Under the pieces are notes generated by a model. That model was not told the DNA's origin. It made no database searches and saw only the letters and a list, made by a program, of their open reading frames with translations. A stretch of DNA of 57,628 nucleotides from DAOUBF01 sp034432795 (lineage in GTDB: Bacteria; Chloroflexota; Anaerolineae; DSLN01), in NCBI GenBank assembly GCA_034432795.1, contig DAOUBF010000012.1, positions 1 through 57,628 of the forward strand, read 5' to 3'. Both the position numbers and the translations under genes were made by a program. Positions 1-8,054 of this stretch are shown here, piece by piece; position 1 is the first letter of the stretch, and each line of letters starts with the position of its first letter.

Positions 1-1208
1 GGGGTCCGGGTGGGTTCTTCCGTCTCGGTTGGGCGTGGGGTTCGGGTCGGCTCCTCTGTCTCCGTTGGCTCCGGGGTCCGGCTCGGCCGGGGCGTCTCCG
101 TCGGCTCCGGCTCGGCCGTCTCGGTGGGCTGCGGTGTCCGGGTGGGCGGGCGCGGCGTCGGGGTCGGCTGGGTGGGGACAAGGGTGGCTGTGGGCGACAG
201 GCCCGTTGGCGTCGGGGCCGGCGTGTGCGAGGGCTGAGGGGTCGGGGTGGCCGTGCTTTCAGCCACTGCGGATAGGGTGAGCGACTCCCCGGCGTTGAGC
301 GTCCGCTCCAGGCCGGGGGCGCTGACCCTGACGGCGCCTTCGCTGACGCTGACCCAGGTGGTCCCCTCCTCATCCACGCGCACCGTGCAGCGCGTGGGCT
401 GCAGCGCAGTCACCTGCCCGGCTTTGGTGGTGACCCTGTAATAAAAGCCGGGCGCACTGAGGGCCGGGATGACATACTCGGCCTCTCCCAGGAGTTGCTC
501 AAATTGGAGGGCGGTGAGCTGGCCACCGCTCCCGCTCATGGCCGCGATGACCAGGTGGGCACGTGAGCGCAGCGCCACCGTAGGGTTGCCGGGGAAGCGC
601 ACCAGCGCCCAGCCCTCTTCGCCGGTGCGGATCGCGGCGCCGTTATAGAGCAACAGCCCCTTCTTCCCGGCGCTCCAGGCACTATCCGCGCTGGGTTGAA
701 CCTGCACGTCTCCGCCGACCTCCTCCAGTGTGGCTGCGTAAAGGACGCTGGCCGGCTGGGGCCGGCCCGTCTGCCACAGGATCACGGCGGCGATGACCAG
801 GAGCAGGCCGACGACCACCGCGGCCCAACGCGGGCTGGGGCGGGCGATAGGACGGAGGACGGGGGACGGAGGACGGAGGTCAACGTGCCGTCGTCGGTTG
901 TCTGCGGCCCGCCGTTCGTGATACAGGGCGCGGGCGCGCTCATGCAGCCACTCTGGGGGCCGGCTGAACAGTTGACGGGCACGCTGGCGCGCCCATGCCG
1001 GCGGCTCGCTCCAGTGGCGGGCCTTCATCGCCCCTAGTGTGCGTTGCAGCCAGGCGAGGTCGGCCTGGCACAAGGCGCAGCCGCTGGCCAGATGGGCCTC
1101 CACCTGGCGCACCTGCTCCGGTGCCAGCCGCCCATCCACGTAATCGGCCAGTTGAGCGAAGCTAAGATGGCCCGGCCTGGGATGCTCATGCAGGCTGACG
1201 TCGCTCAT
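1..1208 (-). CDS. Membrane anti-sigma factor with FecR-like domain (partial, 3' end outside window)
   Basis: The frame is open from an ATG at 1208 to the left edge (about 402 codons). The ATG overlaps the stop of the sigma-factor gene as ATGA, so the two are co-translated. An N-terminal zinc-finger-type anti-sigma motif is visible (H39, C44, C47). A single membrane helix follows at residues 128-145, then an extracytoplasmic FecR-like beta-rich domain at about 157-312. From about residue 315 the protein is a Pro/Thr/Glu stalk that continues out of the window. By family it should bind and hold the adjacent ECF sigma factor at the membrane and release it on an envelope signal. Residues 111-120 (RPPSPVLRP) just before the helix are encoded by the dispersed 7-base repeat. 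The exact signal is unknown. Confidence 0.8.
   Translation of the reverse strand, partial: MSDVSLHEHPRPGHLSFAQLADYVDGRLAPEQVRQVEAHLASGCALCQADLAWLQRTLGAMKARHWSEPPAWARQRARQLFSRPPEWLHERARALYHERRAADNRRRHVDLRPPSPVLRPIARPSPRWAAVVVGLLLVIAAVILWQTGRPQPASVLYAATLEEVGGDVQVQPSADSAWSAGKKGLLLYNGAAIRTGEEGWALVRFPGNPTVALRSRAHLVIAAMSGSGGQLTALQFEQLLGEAEYVIPALSAPGFYYRVTTKAGQVTALQPTRCTVRVDEEGTTWVSVSEGAVRVSAPGLERTLNAGESLTLSAVAESTATPTPQPSHTPAPTPTGLSPTATLVPTQPTPTPRPPTRTPQPTETAEPEPTETPRPSRTPEPTETEEPTRTPRPTETEEPTRT
850..881. repeat. Heptamer repeat (ACGGAGG)n inside anti-sigma gene
   Basis: Four to five imperfect copies of ACGGAGG lie in the anti-sigma gene. They are read on the minus strand as the PPSSVLR-type peptide in the cytoplasmic linker before the membrane helix. 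Confidence 0.8.
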
Positions 1209-1753
1209 GCCCCGCTTTCCTCCAGAACCAGGCGCAGCTTCTCCAGGCAGCGGGCCCGCGTCGGGCCGATGCTACCCAGGGGCAGGTTAAGCCGCCTGGC
1301 AATATCCGCATAGGAAGGCTGCGCCGGGTCATAGTAGAGATGCCAGAGCAATTTACGACACCCCTCGGCCAGCCGCTCCAGGGCGCTACGCACACGCATA
1401 TATTCCTCGTACTCGGCCACGACCTCTTCGGGGGTGGCCTCCGGCGCAGGCGGGGGCGTGAGAGGGCCGTCCTGCGCCACCGGCTCGGCCTGGCGCCACT
1501 GCCGCCAGCATTCGCGCCGCGTAGTCGTCACCAGCCACGCCCCCAGCTTCTCATGATGGCGCAACCGTTCAAGCTGCTCCAACAGCGTGATGCACACATT
1601 CTGGAAGACCTCGGCGGCCTCGTGCTCCGACATCCCGTAGCGGCGCGGGATGCTGTAGATCAGCCGCTCGTAGCGCTCCAGCAGGGCCTCCCAGGCGCGT
1701 TCGTCGCCGCGCAAGCACGCCTGAATTAACTGCGCATCGGATACCTCGTCCAC
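1205..1753 (-). CDS. ECF-type RNA polymerase sigma factor
   Basis: This 182-residue protein has sigma-70 region 2 at about residues 8-90 (core-binding and -10 recognition helices, with YERLIYSIPRRYG and a DxA/FQNV-like segment). Region 4 at about 120-176 is a helix-turn-helix (SYADIARRLNLPLGSIGPTRAR). Regions 1.1 and 3 are absent, which is typical of ECF sigma factors. The start is GTG at 1753, placed about 24 nt downstream of a good promoter. The stop overlaps the ATG of the membrane anti-sigma gene, so the pair forms a signal-transduction operon. The target regulon cannot be told from sequence. Confidence 0.9.
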   Translation of the reverse strand: MDEVSDAQLIQACLRGDERAWEALLERYERLIYSIPRRYGMSEHEAAEVFQNVCITLLEQLERLRHHEKLGAWLVTTTRRECWRQWRQAEPVAQDGPLTPPPAPEATPEEVVAEYEEYMRVRSALERLAEGCRKLLWHLYYDPAQPSYADIARRLNLPLGSIGPTRARCLEKLRLVLEESGA

Positions 1754-1783
1754 CGGGGAAACACCCTTAACCTGCCCGCACGA

Positions 1784-1812
1784 ATTGTATGCCCGATCTG
1801 ATCCGCGTTCAA
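1784..1812 (-). promoter_or_regulatory. Promoter of the sigma/anti-sigma operon
   Basis: On the minus strand TTGAAC (1812-1807), a 17-nt spacer and TACAAT (1789-1784) make a recognisable housekeeping promoter. The predicted start lies near 1777, about 24 nt before the GTG. Confidence 0.6.
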
Positions 1813-1855
1813 ATCCACCCGCTAATCGTCCAGGAGAATCGGTTTTAGTTTGTTT

Positions 1856-1910
1856 ATCATCCCCTCCCTGCCCCTCCCCCCTTGCGGGGAAGGGTTAGGG
1901 CGGGGGGAAA
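1856..1910. repeat. G/C-rich palindromic repeat (REP-like)
   Basis: A C-rich tract and a G-rich tract around TTGCGG form an imperfect hairpin. The same CCCTCCCC...GGGGAGGG family recurs at many intergenic sites in the window. It lies between the sigma operon and the end of the glycoconjugate operon. Confidence 0.7.
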
Positions 1911-1940
1911 CGCACCTGAGGTTAAAACCGCTACGCCTGG

Positions 1941-2465
1941 CTAATCATCATCTTCATGGCCGTGATCGTCATGTCCATGATCGTCATGGTGGCGGTCATC
2001 GTCGTCGTGCCCGACGCGCCCGCTGTCGTCATCCCCCTCATGGTCGTCGTCCCTATCACCTCCCCTGTCCTCGCCTCTGTTGGAGGAGCCAGAGCCGCTG
2101 TTGGAGCCACTTCGGTCCTCACTGATATTGCCCGACGGCTGGGGCTGAAGCCCAGTGGGCGGGCGCACAACCACCGGGGCGAGGACGGTGTAGCGGCTTC
2201 CAGTGGATACGGTCTGGATCGCCGGGTGCGGCAACCGCTCAGGTTGCACCTGCACAGCCACCACCGATGGCATCTGCCCCTCCACGCCAGTGCGCCCCTG
2301 GGGTACCTGCGTGGGCGCGGGCTGCGTGACCACTATGCTGTCCGTCGTCTGTCGTCCAGCGTCTAACCCAACGCCGGAGATCAGCGCGATCAGGCTGGCG
2401 CCGGTCACGACCAGTGCGGGGATCACGGCCAGGGCCGGTAACAGATGGCCTCCAATAGGTTTCAT
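1941..2465 (-). CDS. Membrane-anchored protein with Asp/His-rich tail
   Basis: The ATG at 2465 overlaps the stop of the ABC exporter gene as ATGA and sits behind a GGAGGAAGG ribosome site. An in-frame upstream ATG at 2480 is therefore not preferred. The 174-residue product has one hydrophobic helix near its start (residues about 8-32), a Pro/Val-rich middle, a Ser/Gly-rich segment, and a last ~45 residues made almost only of Asp, His, Gly and Glu (for example DDHGHDDHGHEDDD). Such a tail could bind divalent metal; this is inference. No known family is recognised. It is the last gene of the five-gene operon and may act at the outer face of the membrane with the exporter. Confidence 0.7.
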   Translation of the reverse strand: MKPIGGHLLPALAVIPALVVTGASLIALISGVGLDAGRQTTDSIVVTQPAPTQVPQGRTGVEGQMPSVVAVQVQPERLPHPAIQTVSTGSRYTVLAPVVVRPPTGLQPQPSGNISEDRSGSNSGSGSSNRGEDRGGDRDDDHEGDDDSGRVGHDDDDRHHDDHGHDDHGHEDDD

Positions 2466-4459
2466 GCCTTCCTCCTCCATTCACTGAGATAACCCGCAGC
2501 ATACCCATTATCGGGCTGAGCTTCCATCGCGCTGGCGGGGGCGCGATGGCCGTTCTCGCCGAGCTGGAGTTGGACCAGCCGGGCATAGACGCCGCCCCGC
2601 CGGATCAGCTCGGCATGGCGCCCCTGCTCCACGATACGCCCCTGATCCAGGACGACGATCAGATCGGCCTGGCGGACGGTGGACAGGCGATGGGCGATGA
2701 TAAAGGTCGTGCGCCCGCGCATCAGCCGCTCCAGTGCGCTCATGACCAACTCCTCACTCTCGGCATCCAGCGCCGCCGTAGGCTCATCCAGAATCAGGAT
2801 GGGCGCGTCGCATAGCAAGGCGCGGGCGATGGCGATACGCTGGCGCTGGCCGCCGGAGAGCGTCGCGCCCCGCTCGCCCACGATAGTGTCGTAGCCGTTG
2901 GGCAGGTCGCAGATGAACTCGTCGGCGTTGGCCGCTTGCGCCGCCGCGATGATCTCCGCCTCGCTTGCCTCCGGGCGGCCATAGGCAATGTTATCGCGGA
3001 TGGAGGTGGCGAACAGGACGGACTCCTGGGGCACGAGCGCGAATTGCCGCCGCAGGTCCTCGCGCCGGATGTCGCGCAGATCGATCCCGTCCAGCAGGAT
3101 GCGCCCGGCGGTCACCTCGTAAAAGCGCATGAGCAGATTGGCGATGGTGCTCTTGCCCGCGCCGGTGGCGCCAACCAGGGCCACGACCTGCCCCGCTTCC
3201 ACGTGCAGGTTGAAATCCTGCAACACCAGCCGTTCCGGCGCGCTGGCATAGGCGAAGCTGACGTGCTCAAAGGTGATCTGCCCACTGGCGCGGCGCAGCG
3301 GTCGCGCCTCCGGCGACTCGTGCAGCCCGGCATCCATATCAAACAGTTCGGCCAGCCGGTCACCACCTGCAGCGGCTTTCTGGAGTTCCCCCGCCAACTG
3401 GCTGAACTTTTTCAACGGCTTGTAGATGCTGTTCAGATACGACAGAAAAATCAACAACTCGCCCACCGTCAGGCGCCCGGCCAGGGTCTGCGCCACCCCG
3501 TACCAGAGGACGGCGGCGGTGGCCGCGGCTTGGACGACATCCACCACCGGGCTGAAGGCGGCCTCCCAGCGGATGGCGCGCAGGCCGGCGCGCACCCGCT
3601 CGCGGGCATGGGCGTCAAAGCGGGCCTGCTCATGGGCCTCGCGCCCAAACGCCTTGACCACGCGGATCGCGCTCATAGTCTCCAGCGCCAGGTTGGTCAT
3701 CTGGCCCTCGTAGGAGCGCGCTTCTTTGGCCGTAGCGCGGATATTACGGCGGAACGTGATGAACAGGAACAGAAACAGGGGGACATAGGCCAGGACAATG
3801 ACCGAGAAGCGCCAGTTGATGAACAGCATGACGGCGGCGAAGCTGGCCAGCTTGACCGCGTTCACCAACAGCTCCCCCAGGCTGCCCACCAGCGCCACCA
3901 TGATGCGCCCGGCATCATCGGTCACGCGCCGCAAGACGTCGCCCAGGCGCGTCTGGTCGTAGAATTCCAGCGAGAGCCGGGCCACATGGCCGAAAGCCTC
4001 TGAGCGCAGGCGGAAGGTGGCGCGTTCCTGGATGAGGCCGTCCATGTATTCGTAGCCGAAGGCGGCCAGCCCCTGCAACAGCGTCAACACCAGCAGCCCC
4101 AGGCCCAGGAAAGCCGTGAGCAGGCGCGGGTCGTGGCCCAACCTGTCCTGGAGTCCCCCGGCCAACGCCCCCTGGATCGGCTTGCCTTTCAGCACGTTGT
4201 CCACAATGAACTTGATCGGCCAGGGCGCCAGCGTGTCCAGCACAGCCACGGCGAGGATCAGCAGCAACGAGAGCGCCAACAGCCCGCTATAGGGCTTCAG
4301 GTAACGCAGGTAACGGGCGTCTATGCCCACAAGGGGGAGAGACGACGGACGACGGACGAACCCCTCCCCCTTCCCCTCCCCTATTAGGGGAGGGGAGTGA
4401 GGGGAAAGGTCTATCCTCCGTCGTCCGTCCTCCGTCCTCCGTCCGATATTGTGCCTCAT
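2462..4459 (-). CDS. ABC exporter, fused permease-ATPase (MsbA/MDR type)
   Basis: This 665-residue half-transporter works as a dimer. A six-helix membrane domain spans about residues 55-330. The ATPase domain follows, with Walker A GATGAGKST (about 429), signature LSGGQ (about 532), Walker B ILILDEPTAALD (about 551) and the H-loop AHRLST. By family it exports lipids, lipid-linked sugars or hydrophobic compounds. Both ends overlap neighbours as ATGA: upstream the GT4-kinase gene, downstream the Asp/His-rich protein. The context suggests a glycolipid cargo. The first ~46 residues are an extension encoded by dispersed repeats (GRRTEDGRR, then a G/C palindrome, then VRRPSS). The native protein probably began near GIDARYLRYLKPY. 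Confidence 0.93.
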   Translation of the reverse strand: MRHNIGRRTEDGRRRIDLSPHSPPLIGEGKGEGFVRRPSSLPLVGIDARYLRYLKPYSGLLALSLLLILAVAVLDTLAPWPIKFIVDNVLKGKPIQGALAGGLQDRLGHDPRLLTAFLGLGLLVLTLLQGLAAFGYEYMDGLIQERATFRLRSEAFGHVARLSLEFYDQTRLGDVLRRVTDDAGRIMVALVGSLGELLVNAVKLASFAAVMLFINWRFSVIVLAYVPLFLFLFITFRRNIRATAKEARSYEGQMTNLALETMSAIRVVKAFGREAHEQARFDAHARERVRAGLRAIRWEAAFSPVVDVVQAAATAAVLWYGVAQTLAGRLTVGELLIFLSYLNSIYKPLKKFSQLAGELQKAAAGGDRLAELFDMDAGLHESPEARPLRRASGQITFEHVSFAYASAPERLVLQDFNLHVEAGQVVALVGATGAGKSTIANLLMRFYEVTAGRILLDGIDLRDIRREDLRRQFALVPQESVLFATSIRDNIAYGRPEASEAEIIAAAQAANADEFICDLPNGYDTIVGERGATLSGGQRQRIAIARALLCDAPILILDEPTAALDAESEELVMSALERLMRGRTTFIIAHRLSTVRQADLIVVLDQGRIVEQGRHAELIRRGGVYARLVQLQLGENGHRAPASAMEAQPDNGYAAGYLSEWRRKA
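4340..4446. repeat. Composite repeat: heptamer arm, palindrome, inverted heptamer arm
   Basis: GACGGACGACGG units (4340-4362), a C-rich/G-rich hairpin (4364-4410) and CCTCCGT units (4420-4446) form one symmetric element. It lies directly after the stop of the GT4-kinase gene and is translated as the N-terminus of the exporter. Confidence 0.8.
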
Positions 4460-6774
4460 ACTGCCTCCAGGCAGTCCACCGTGCGCTGATAAAGTGTGTC
4501 AAAGTGCTGCGCCAGGCCGGGTCGGGGCGCGACGACGTGGAGCAGCCGGAAGAAGGTGGCAGCCTGGTAGAAGGCCAGGCGGCACAGGAAGGCCGCGTCC
4601 ACAGGGCGGTAGCGCGCATACGCCTCCATGAAGGCGGAGGCTTCAGCCGCCAACGCGTCCAGATGGCCCAGCCGGTCCAGTCCCAGGAAGTGCAGATGGG
4701 CGATGAAGTTGGCCACATCTATCGCCGGGTCGCCCAGGGCGAACAGGTCAAAGTCAATCAGCACCAGGCGCGGCCCATCAAATAACACCTGGCTGTAGTA
4801 AAAATCGCGGTGGATAGGGGTGGGCGCCTCCAATGCGGGCAGGCGGCTGGCCCAGGCCCGCAGCGCCTCTGCTATCTCGGAAATGGCTGCCGCCGATGGA
4901 GGGCGCACCTGGGCCAGTTCGTGCATGAAGCGGTCCAGGTTGGCCAACTCGTCGGCCAGGAGATAGCTGCTGAGAGGCTCGCCCGTTGTCCAGCGTGTAT
5001 TGTGCAGCTTCGCCAGGCCCTCGGCGCTGCGGATTATACGGGTGCGCAGGCCGGGCGCTGTGACCAACGCATTGAGGGTGGCACCGGCAGCGCGTTCCTG
5101 CACCACCATGCGCATCTCCGGGATATAGGCGAGCGCACGGGGGACATGGATGCGGTCGGGCGCGTGCGGGCCGAAGCCATCGTGCCATAGGGCCTGCTGC
5201 AGCCGGAACAGCCGCTCGCCGCGCTCGTCGCGGTAGACCTTGCCGATAACCTGGTGCTGCCTCTGCGCACCCTCGCGCCGCGTCTGGCCGACCAGCGTAT
5301 AGGCCAGCACGCAGCGGCGGCCCGGCTTGTACTTCAGCACCTGGATGTCCTGCACGCTCACAAGCTGCTCCGTGCCCTTCTTAGAGAACGCTGGCAGGCG
5401 GCGGGCCAGAAGCGGCCCGGCCAGGTCCGGGCGCGTGGCGCGGTACAGCCGCTGGCGCAGCTTGGGGTCAAGGATAGGGAGAGAGGATGCCCCGGCCAGC
5501 GGGCCAGGGCCTGGATCATATAGAGCGAAATGAGGTACCACCGGGACCTCCTGTTGTTGACCGTTCGCCTCTTTCGTGACCGCTTCCACCCACCCGATCA
5601 CGGTACGCGCGTTCTCCTGCCAGGTGTACCGTTCCAGGACAGAGACCGCGCCGTTCCAGGCGATCTCACGGGCGTGATCGGGATGGGCGATCAGGAAGCG
5701 AATGCGCTCGGCCAGCGCCTCGGCATCGCCAGGCGGATACAGGGTGCCGGTCTCTCCGTCGCGGATGATGGCAGCGGGTTGCCCGATGTCGGCGGCGACG
5801 GTGGGCACACCGCAGGCCAGATACTCAAACAGCTTGAGCGGCGAGAAATAGAAATCCGTCAGCGGCGGGTGCGGCGAGACGGCCACATCCATGGCGGCGA
5901 TATACTGTGGCACGTCCTCGTGCGCCACCGGCCCGGTCAGGGTGACCGCCTGGCGCAACCCGCGCTCGGTGATGATCGCCGGCAGCGCTGCCGGCGGTTC
6001 GCCCACCAGCAACAGATGGAAGCGCGGGTCGTCGGCGTGCAGCCGGGCGAAGGCCGCGCACAACGTCTCCAGGTCATGCCAGGGGCGCGGGCGCCCCACG
6101 AAGCCAATAACGATGCGGTCGTTCAGGCCCAGCCGGTCGCGGATGGCGCCGCCGCGCACCGCCGGGTGGAAGCGTTGCGGGTCCACACCGTTGGGGAGCA
6201 CGTGGACGCGCTCCGGCGGCGCACCCTGCCCAATGACATAATCGCGCAGGGCCTGTGAGACCACACTGATGGCGCTGGCGGCCCTGAACTGTGTCCGTTC
6301 AATCTGGGCGGCGCGTTCGGGGTCGGGCAGCGTGCGGTAGCGCGCGGCCTCCAGGCGCAGCGGCGCATTGACCTCCAGCACCAGTGGCCGCCCGGTCGCC
6401 TGGGCCAGCCGGGCACCCACGTCGCTCCACAGCGCATAGCGCTCGTAAATAAAGTCAAAGGCGCGCTGCTCCATTGCCTCCAGGGCGGCGGCGAATAGCT
6501 GGGGGGTCTGCGCCTCTCGCCCGTCCCCCTCATCCCCCTCCCCGGAGACTGGGGAGGGGGAGAGGGAATGGGGCAGGGGGGAGAGAAACGGAGGCACAAC
6601 GATGAGATCGGCCAAGGGTGCGGGGCCATCCGCCGGGCCGGGTCGTGGCGTCACAATCGTCACGTGATGCCCGGCGCGGACGAAGGCATCGGTCAGCGCC
6701 CGCACATGCACAGCGGCGCCCTTATGTCCCCGGATGGGGATACCCGCATCTGCGCACACGTAAAGGATATTCAT
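4456..6774 (-). CDS. Glycosyltransferase (GT4) fused to an APH-type kinase
   Basis: The 772-residue product has two parts. Residues 1 to about 395 are a GT-B glycosyltransferase of family GT4 (start MNILYVCADAG, GHKGAAVHVR loop, then FEYLACGVPTVA and GETG motifs near the nucleotide-sugar site). Residues about 430-772 are an aminoglycoside-phosphotransferase-like kinase, with catalytic HRDFYYSQ (about 654) and metal-binding IDFDLF (about 671). A sugar-transferring and a phosphate-transferring domain in one chain suggests that a sugar or lipid acceptor is phosphorylated and glycosylated together; the substrate is unknown. Both ends are ATGA overlaps. Residues about 61-85, in the first Rossmann domain, are encoded by the G/C-rich palindromic repeat. 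Confidence 0.88.
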   Translation of the reverse strand: MNILYVCADAGIPIRGHKGAAVHVRALTDAFVRAGHHVTIVTPRPGPADGPAPLADLIVVPPFLSPLPHSLSPSPVSGEGDEGDGREAQTPQLFAAALEAMEQRAFDFIYERYALWSDVGARLAQATGRPLVLEVNAPLRLEAARYRTLPDPERAAQIERTQFRAASAISVVSQALRDYVIGQGAPPERVHVLPNGVDPQRFHPAVRGGAIRDRLGLNDRIVIGFVGRPRPWHDLETLCAAFARLHADDPRFHLLLVGEPPAALPAIITERGLRQAVTLTGPVAHEDVPQYIAAMDVAVSPHPPLTDFYFSPLKLFEYLACGVPTVAADIGQPAAIIRDGETGTLYPPGDAEALAERIRFLIAHPDHAREIAWNGAVSVLERYTWQENARTVIGWVEAVTKEANGQQQEVPVVPHFALYDPGPGPLAGASSLPILDPKLRQRLYRATRPDLAGPLLARRLPAFSKKGTEQLVSVQDIQVLKYKPGRRCVLAYTLVGQTRREGAQRQHQVIGKVYRDERGERLFRLQQALWHDGFGPHAPDRIHVPRALAYIPEMRMVVQERAAGATLNALVTAPGLRTRIIRSAEGLAKLHNTRWTTGEPLSSYLLADELANLDRFMHELAQVRPPSAAAISEIAEALRAWASRLPALEAPTPIHRDFYYSQVLFDGPRLVLIDFDLFALGDPAIDVANFIAHLHFLGLDRLGHLDALAAEASAFMEAYARYRPVDAAFLCRLAFYQAATFFRLLHVVAPRPGLAQHFDTLYQRTVDCLEAV
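6519..6590. repeat. G/C-rich palindrome inside the GT4-kinase gene
   Basis: A C-rich/G-rich hairpin with centre GGAGACTGG is read in frame as a Pro/Ser-rich then Gly/Glu-rich loop of the glycosyltransferase. It belongs to the family found between genes elsewhere. Confidence 0.75.
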
Positions 6775-8054
6775 GGCGTTGGCAGCGCCTCCCCAACGTC
6801 GGTCAACGCAGCCACCGGCTCGGCCTCCGCCGGCGCCAGCGGTTCGGCGAACCAGCGGCGCAGAATGCTCACATTTTTACGCACATCAAACTCCTGTTCC
6901 ACTTTGCGCCGCGCCGCCAGTGCCAACTGCTGGCGCAGCGCCGGGCTGGCCAGCAGCCGCGCCAGGGCCTGGGCCAAACGAATAGGGTCGCCGGGCGGGA
7001 CGATCAGGCCGTTCACCTCGTCGTCCACGATCTCCGGCACGCCGGTGACATCGGTGGAGACGACGGGCAGGCCCGTGGCCATCGCCTCCAGCAAGACCGT
7101 CGGCAGGCCATCGCGGTTACCATCCGGCGCGATTACGCAGGGCAGGGCGAACACCTCTGCCCGGCGGTAAGCCTGGAGGACGTCCTCTTGGGGCTTCGCG
7201 CCCACAAGCTGCACGCGCCCCTCCAGCCCCAGTTCCGCGATCAGCCGGTTCAGGTCCTCCTGGAGCGGCCCCTTGCCGATGATCTCGCAGCGGAAGGGCA
7301 GGCCCCACTGGGCCAGGAGCGCACAGGCGCGGATGAGGTCATCAAAGCCCTTCTTCTCCACCAGGCGCCCCACGCTCAAGATCAGGCCCGGCTCGCGGGG
7401 CACGGCAGGATCGGGACAGAAGAGGGTCAGGTCAATACCGTTGTACAGCCGCCGGATGTCGCCGGGCGTGCCTGGCCAGGCCGCCATGAGCGTCTGCAAA
7501 TAGGCCCGGTTGAACTCACTCACCGTGACGACGAAGCGGGCCGAGCGGATTTTGCTGCGCAGCGTGTCCAGACGGATGTCTCGGTGATAGATGTCTTTGG
7601 CATGGGCGGTGAAGCTATAGGGCAGGCCGGTCAGGCGGCTGACGAACATAGCCACACGGGTGGCGCTGGTGGCGAAGTGCGCATGACAGGCATCCACCGG
7701 CCTGCGTTGCAGGTCCTCGGCGATCACGCCGGCCTGCAGGAAGCGCTTGAGGGCATACGTGTGGCCCCGCGAGAGGGCAAAGGCCAGCGTGCGCAAGTAG
7801 CGCCCCCGGTCGGCGCGGAAGAGCGCGCGGTGGGCGGCAGTGATCCGCCCCATTTCCATTAAAGGGTACTGGGGCACGTAGATCACCGGCGCCTGGACGC
7901 GGGCCAGGCTGGCATGGAAGCGGCCATCGTCGGGCTTGTGCAGCGAGTAGATGCGCACCTCCACCCCTTGGCGTTCCAGTTCCAGGATCTCATTCACGAT
8001 GAATGTCTCGGAGAAGCGCGGGTACATTTTCAAGATGTAAGCGATCCGGGTCAT
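6771..8054 (-). CDS. Glycosyltransferase family 4
   Basis: The start at 8054 is chosen because its ATG overlaps the stop of the upstream gene as ATGA; an in-frame ATG at 8060 also exists. The 427-residue protein starts with MTRIAYILKMYPRFSETF, the usual opening of GT4 enzymes of capsule and exopolysaccharide clusters. It has the GT-B C-terminal sequence SVGRLVEKKGFDDLI and the donor-binding GLPTVLLEAMATGLPVVST. It should transfer a sugar from a nucleotide donor to a lipid- or sugar-linked acceptor at the inner face of the membrane. It is second in the five-gene operon and its stop overlaps the next start as ATGA. Confidence 0.92.
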   Translation of the reverse strand: MTRIAYILKMYPRFSETFIVNEILELERQGVEVRIYSLHKPDDGRFHASLARVQAPVIYVPQYPLMEMGRITAAHRALFRADRGRYLRTLAFALSRGHTYALKRFLQAGVIAEDLQRRPVDACHAHFATSATRVAMFVSRLTGLPYSFTAHAKDIYHRDIRLDTLRSKIRSARFVVTVSEFNRAYLQTLMAAWPGTPGDIRRLYNGIDLTLFCPDPAVPREPGLILSVGRLVEKKGFDDLIRACALLAQWGLPFRCEIIGKGPLQEDLNRLIAELGLEGRVQLVGAKPQEDVLQAYRRAEVFALPCVIAPDGNRDGLPTVLLEAMATGLPVVSTDVTGVPEIVDDEVNGLIVPPGDPIRLAQALARLLASPALRQQLALAARRKVEQEFDVRKNVSILRRWFAEPLAPAEAEPVAALTDVGEALPTP

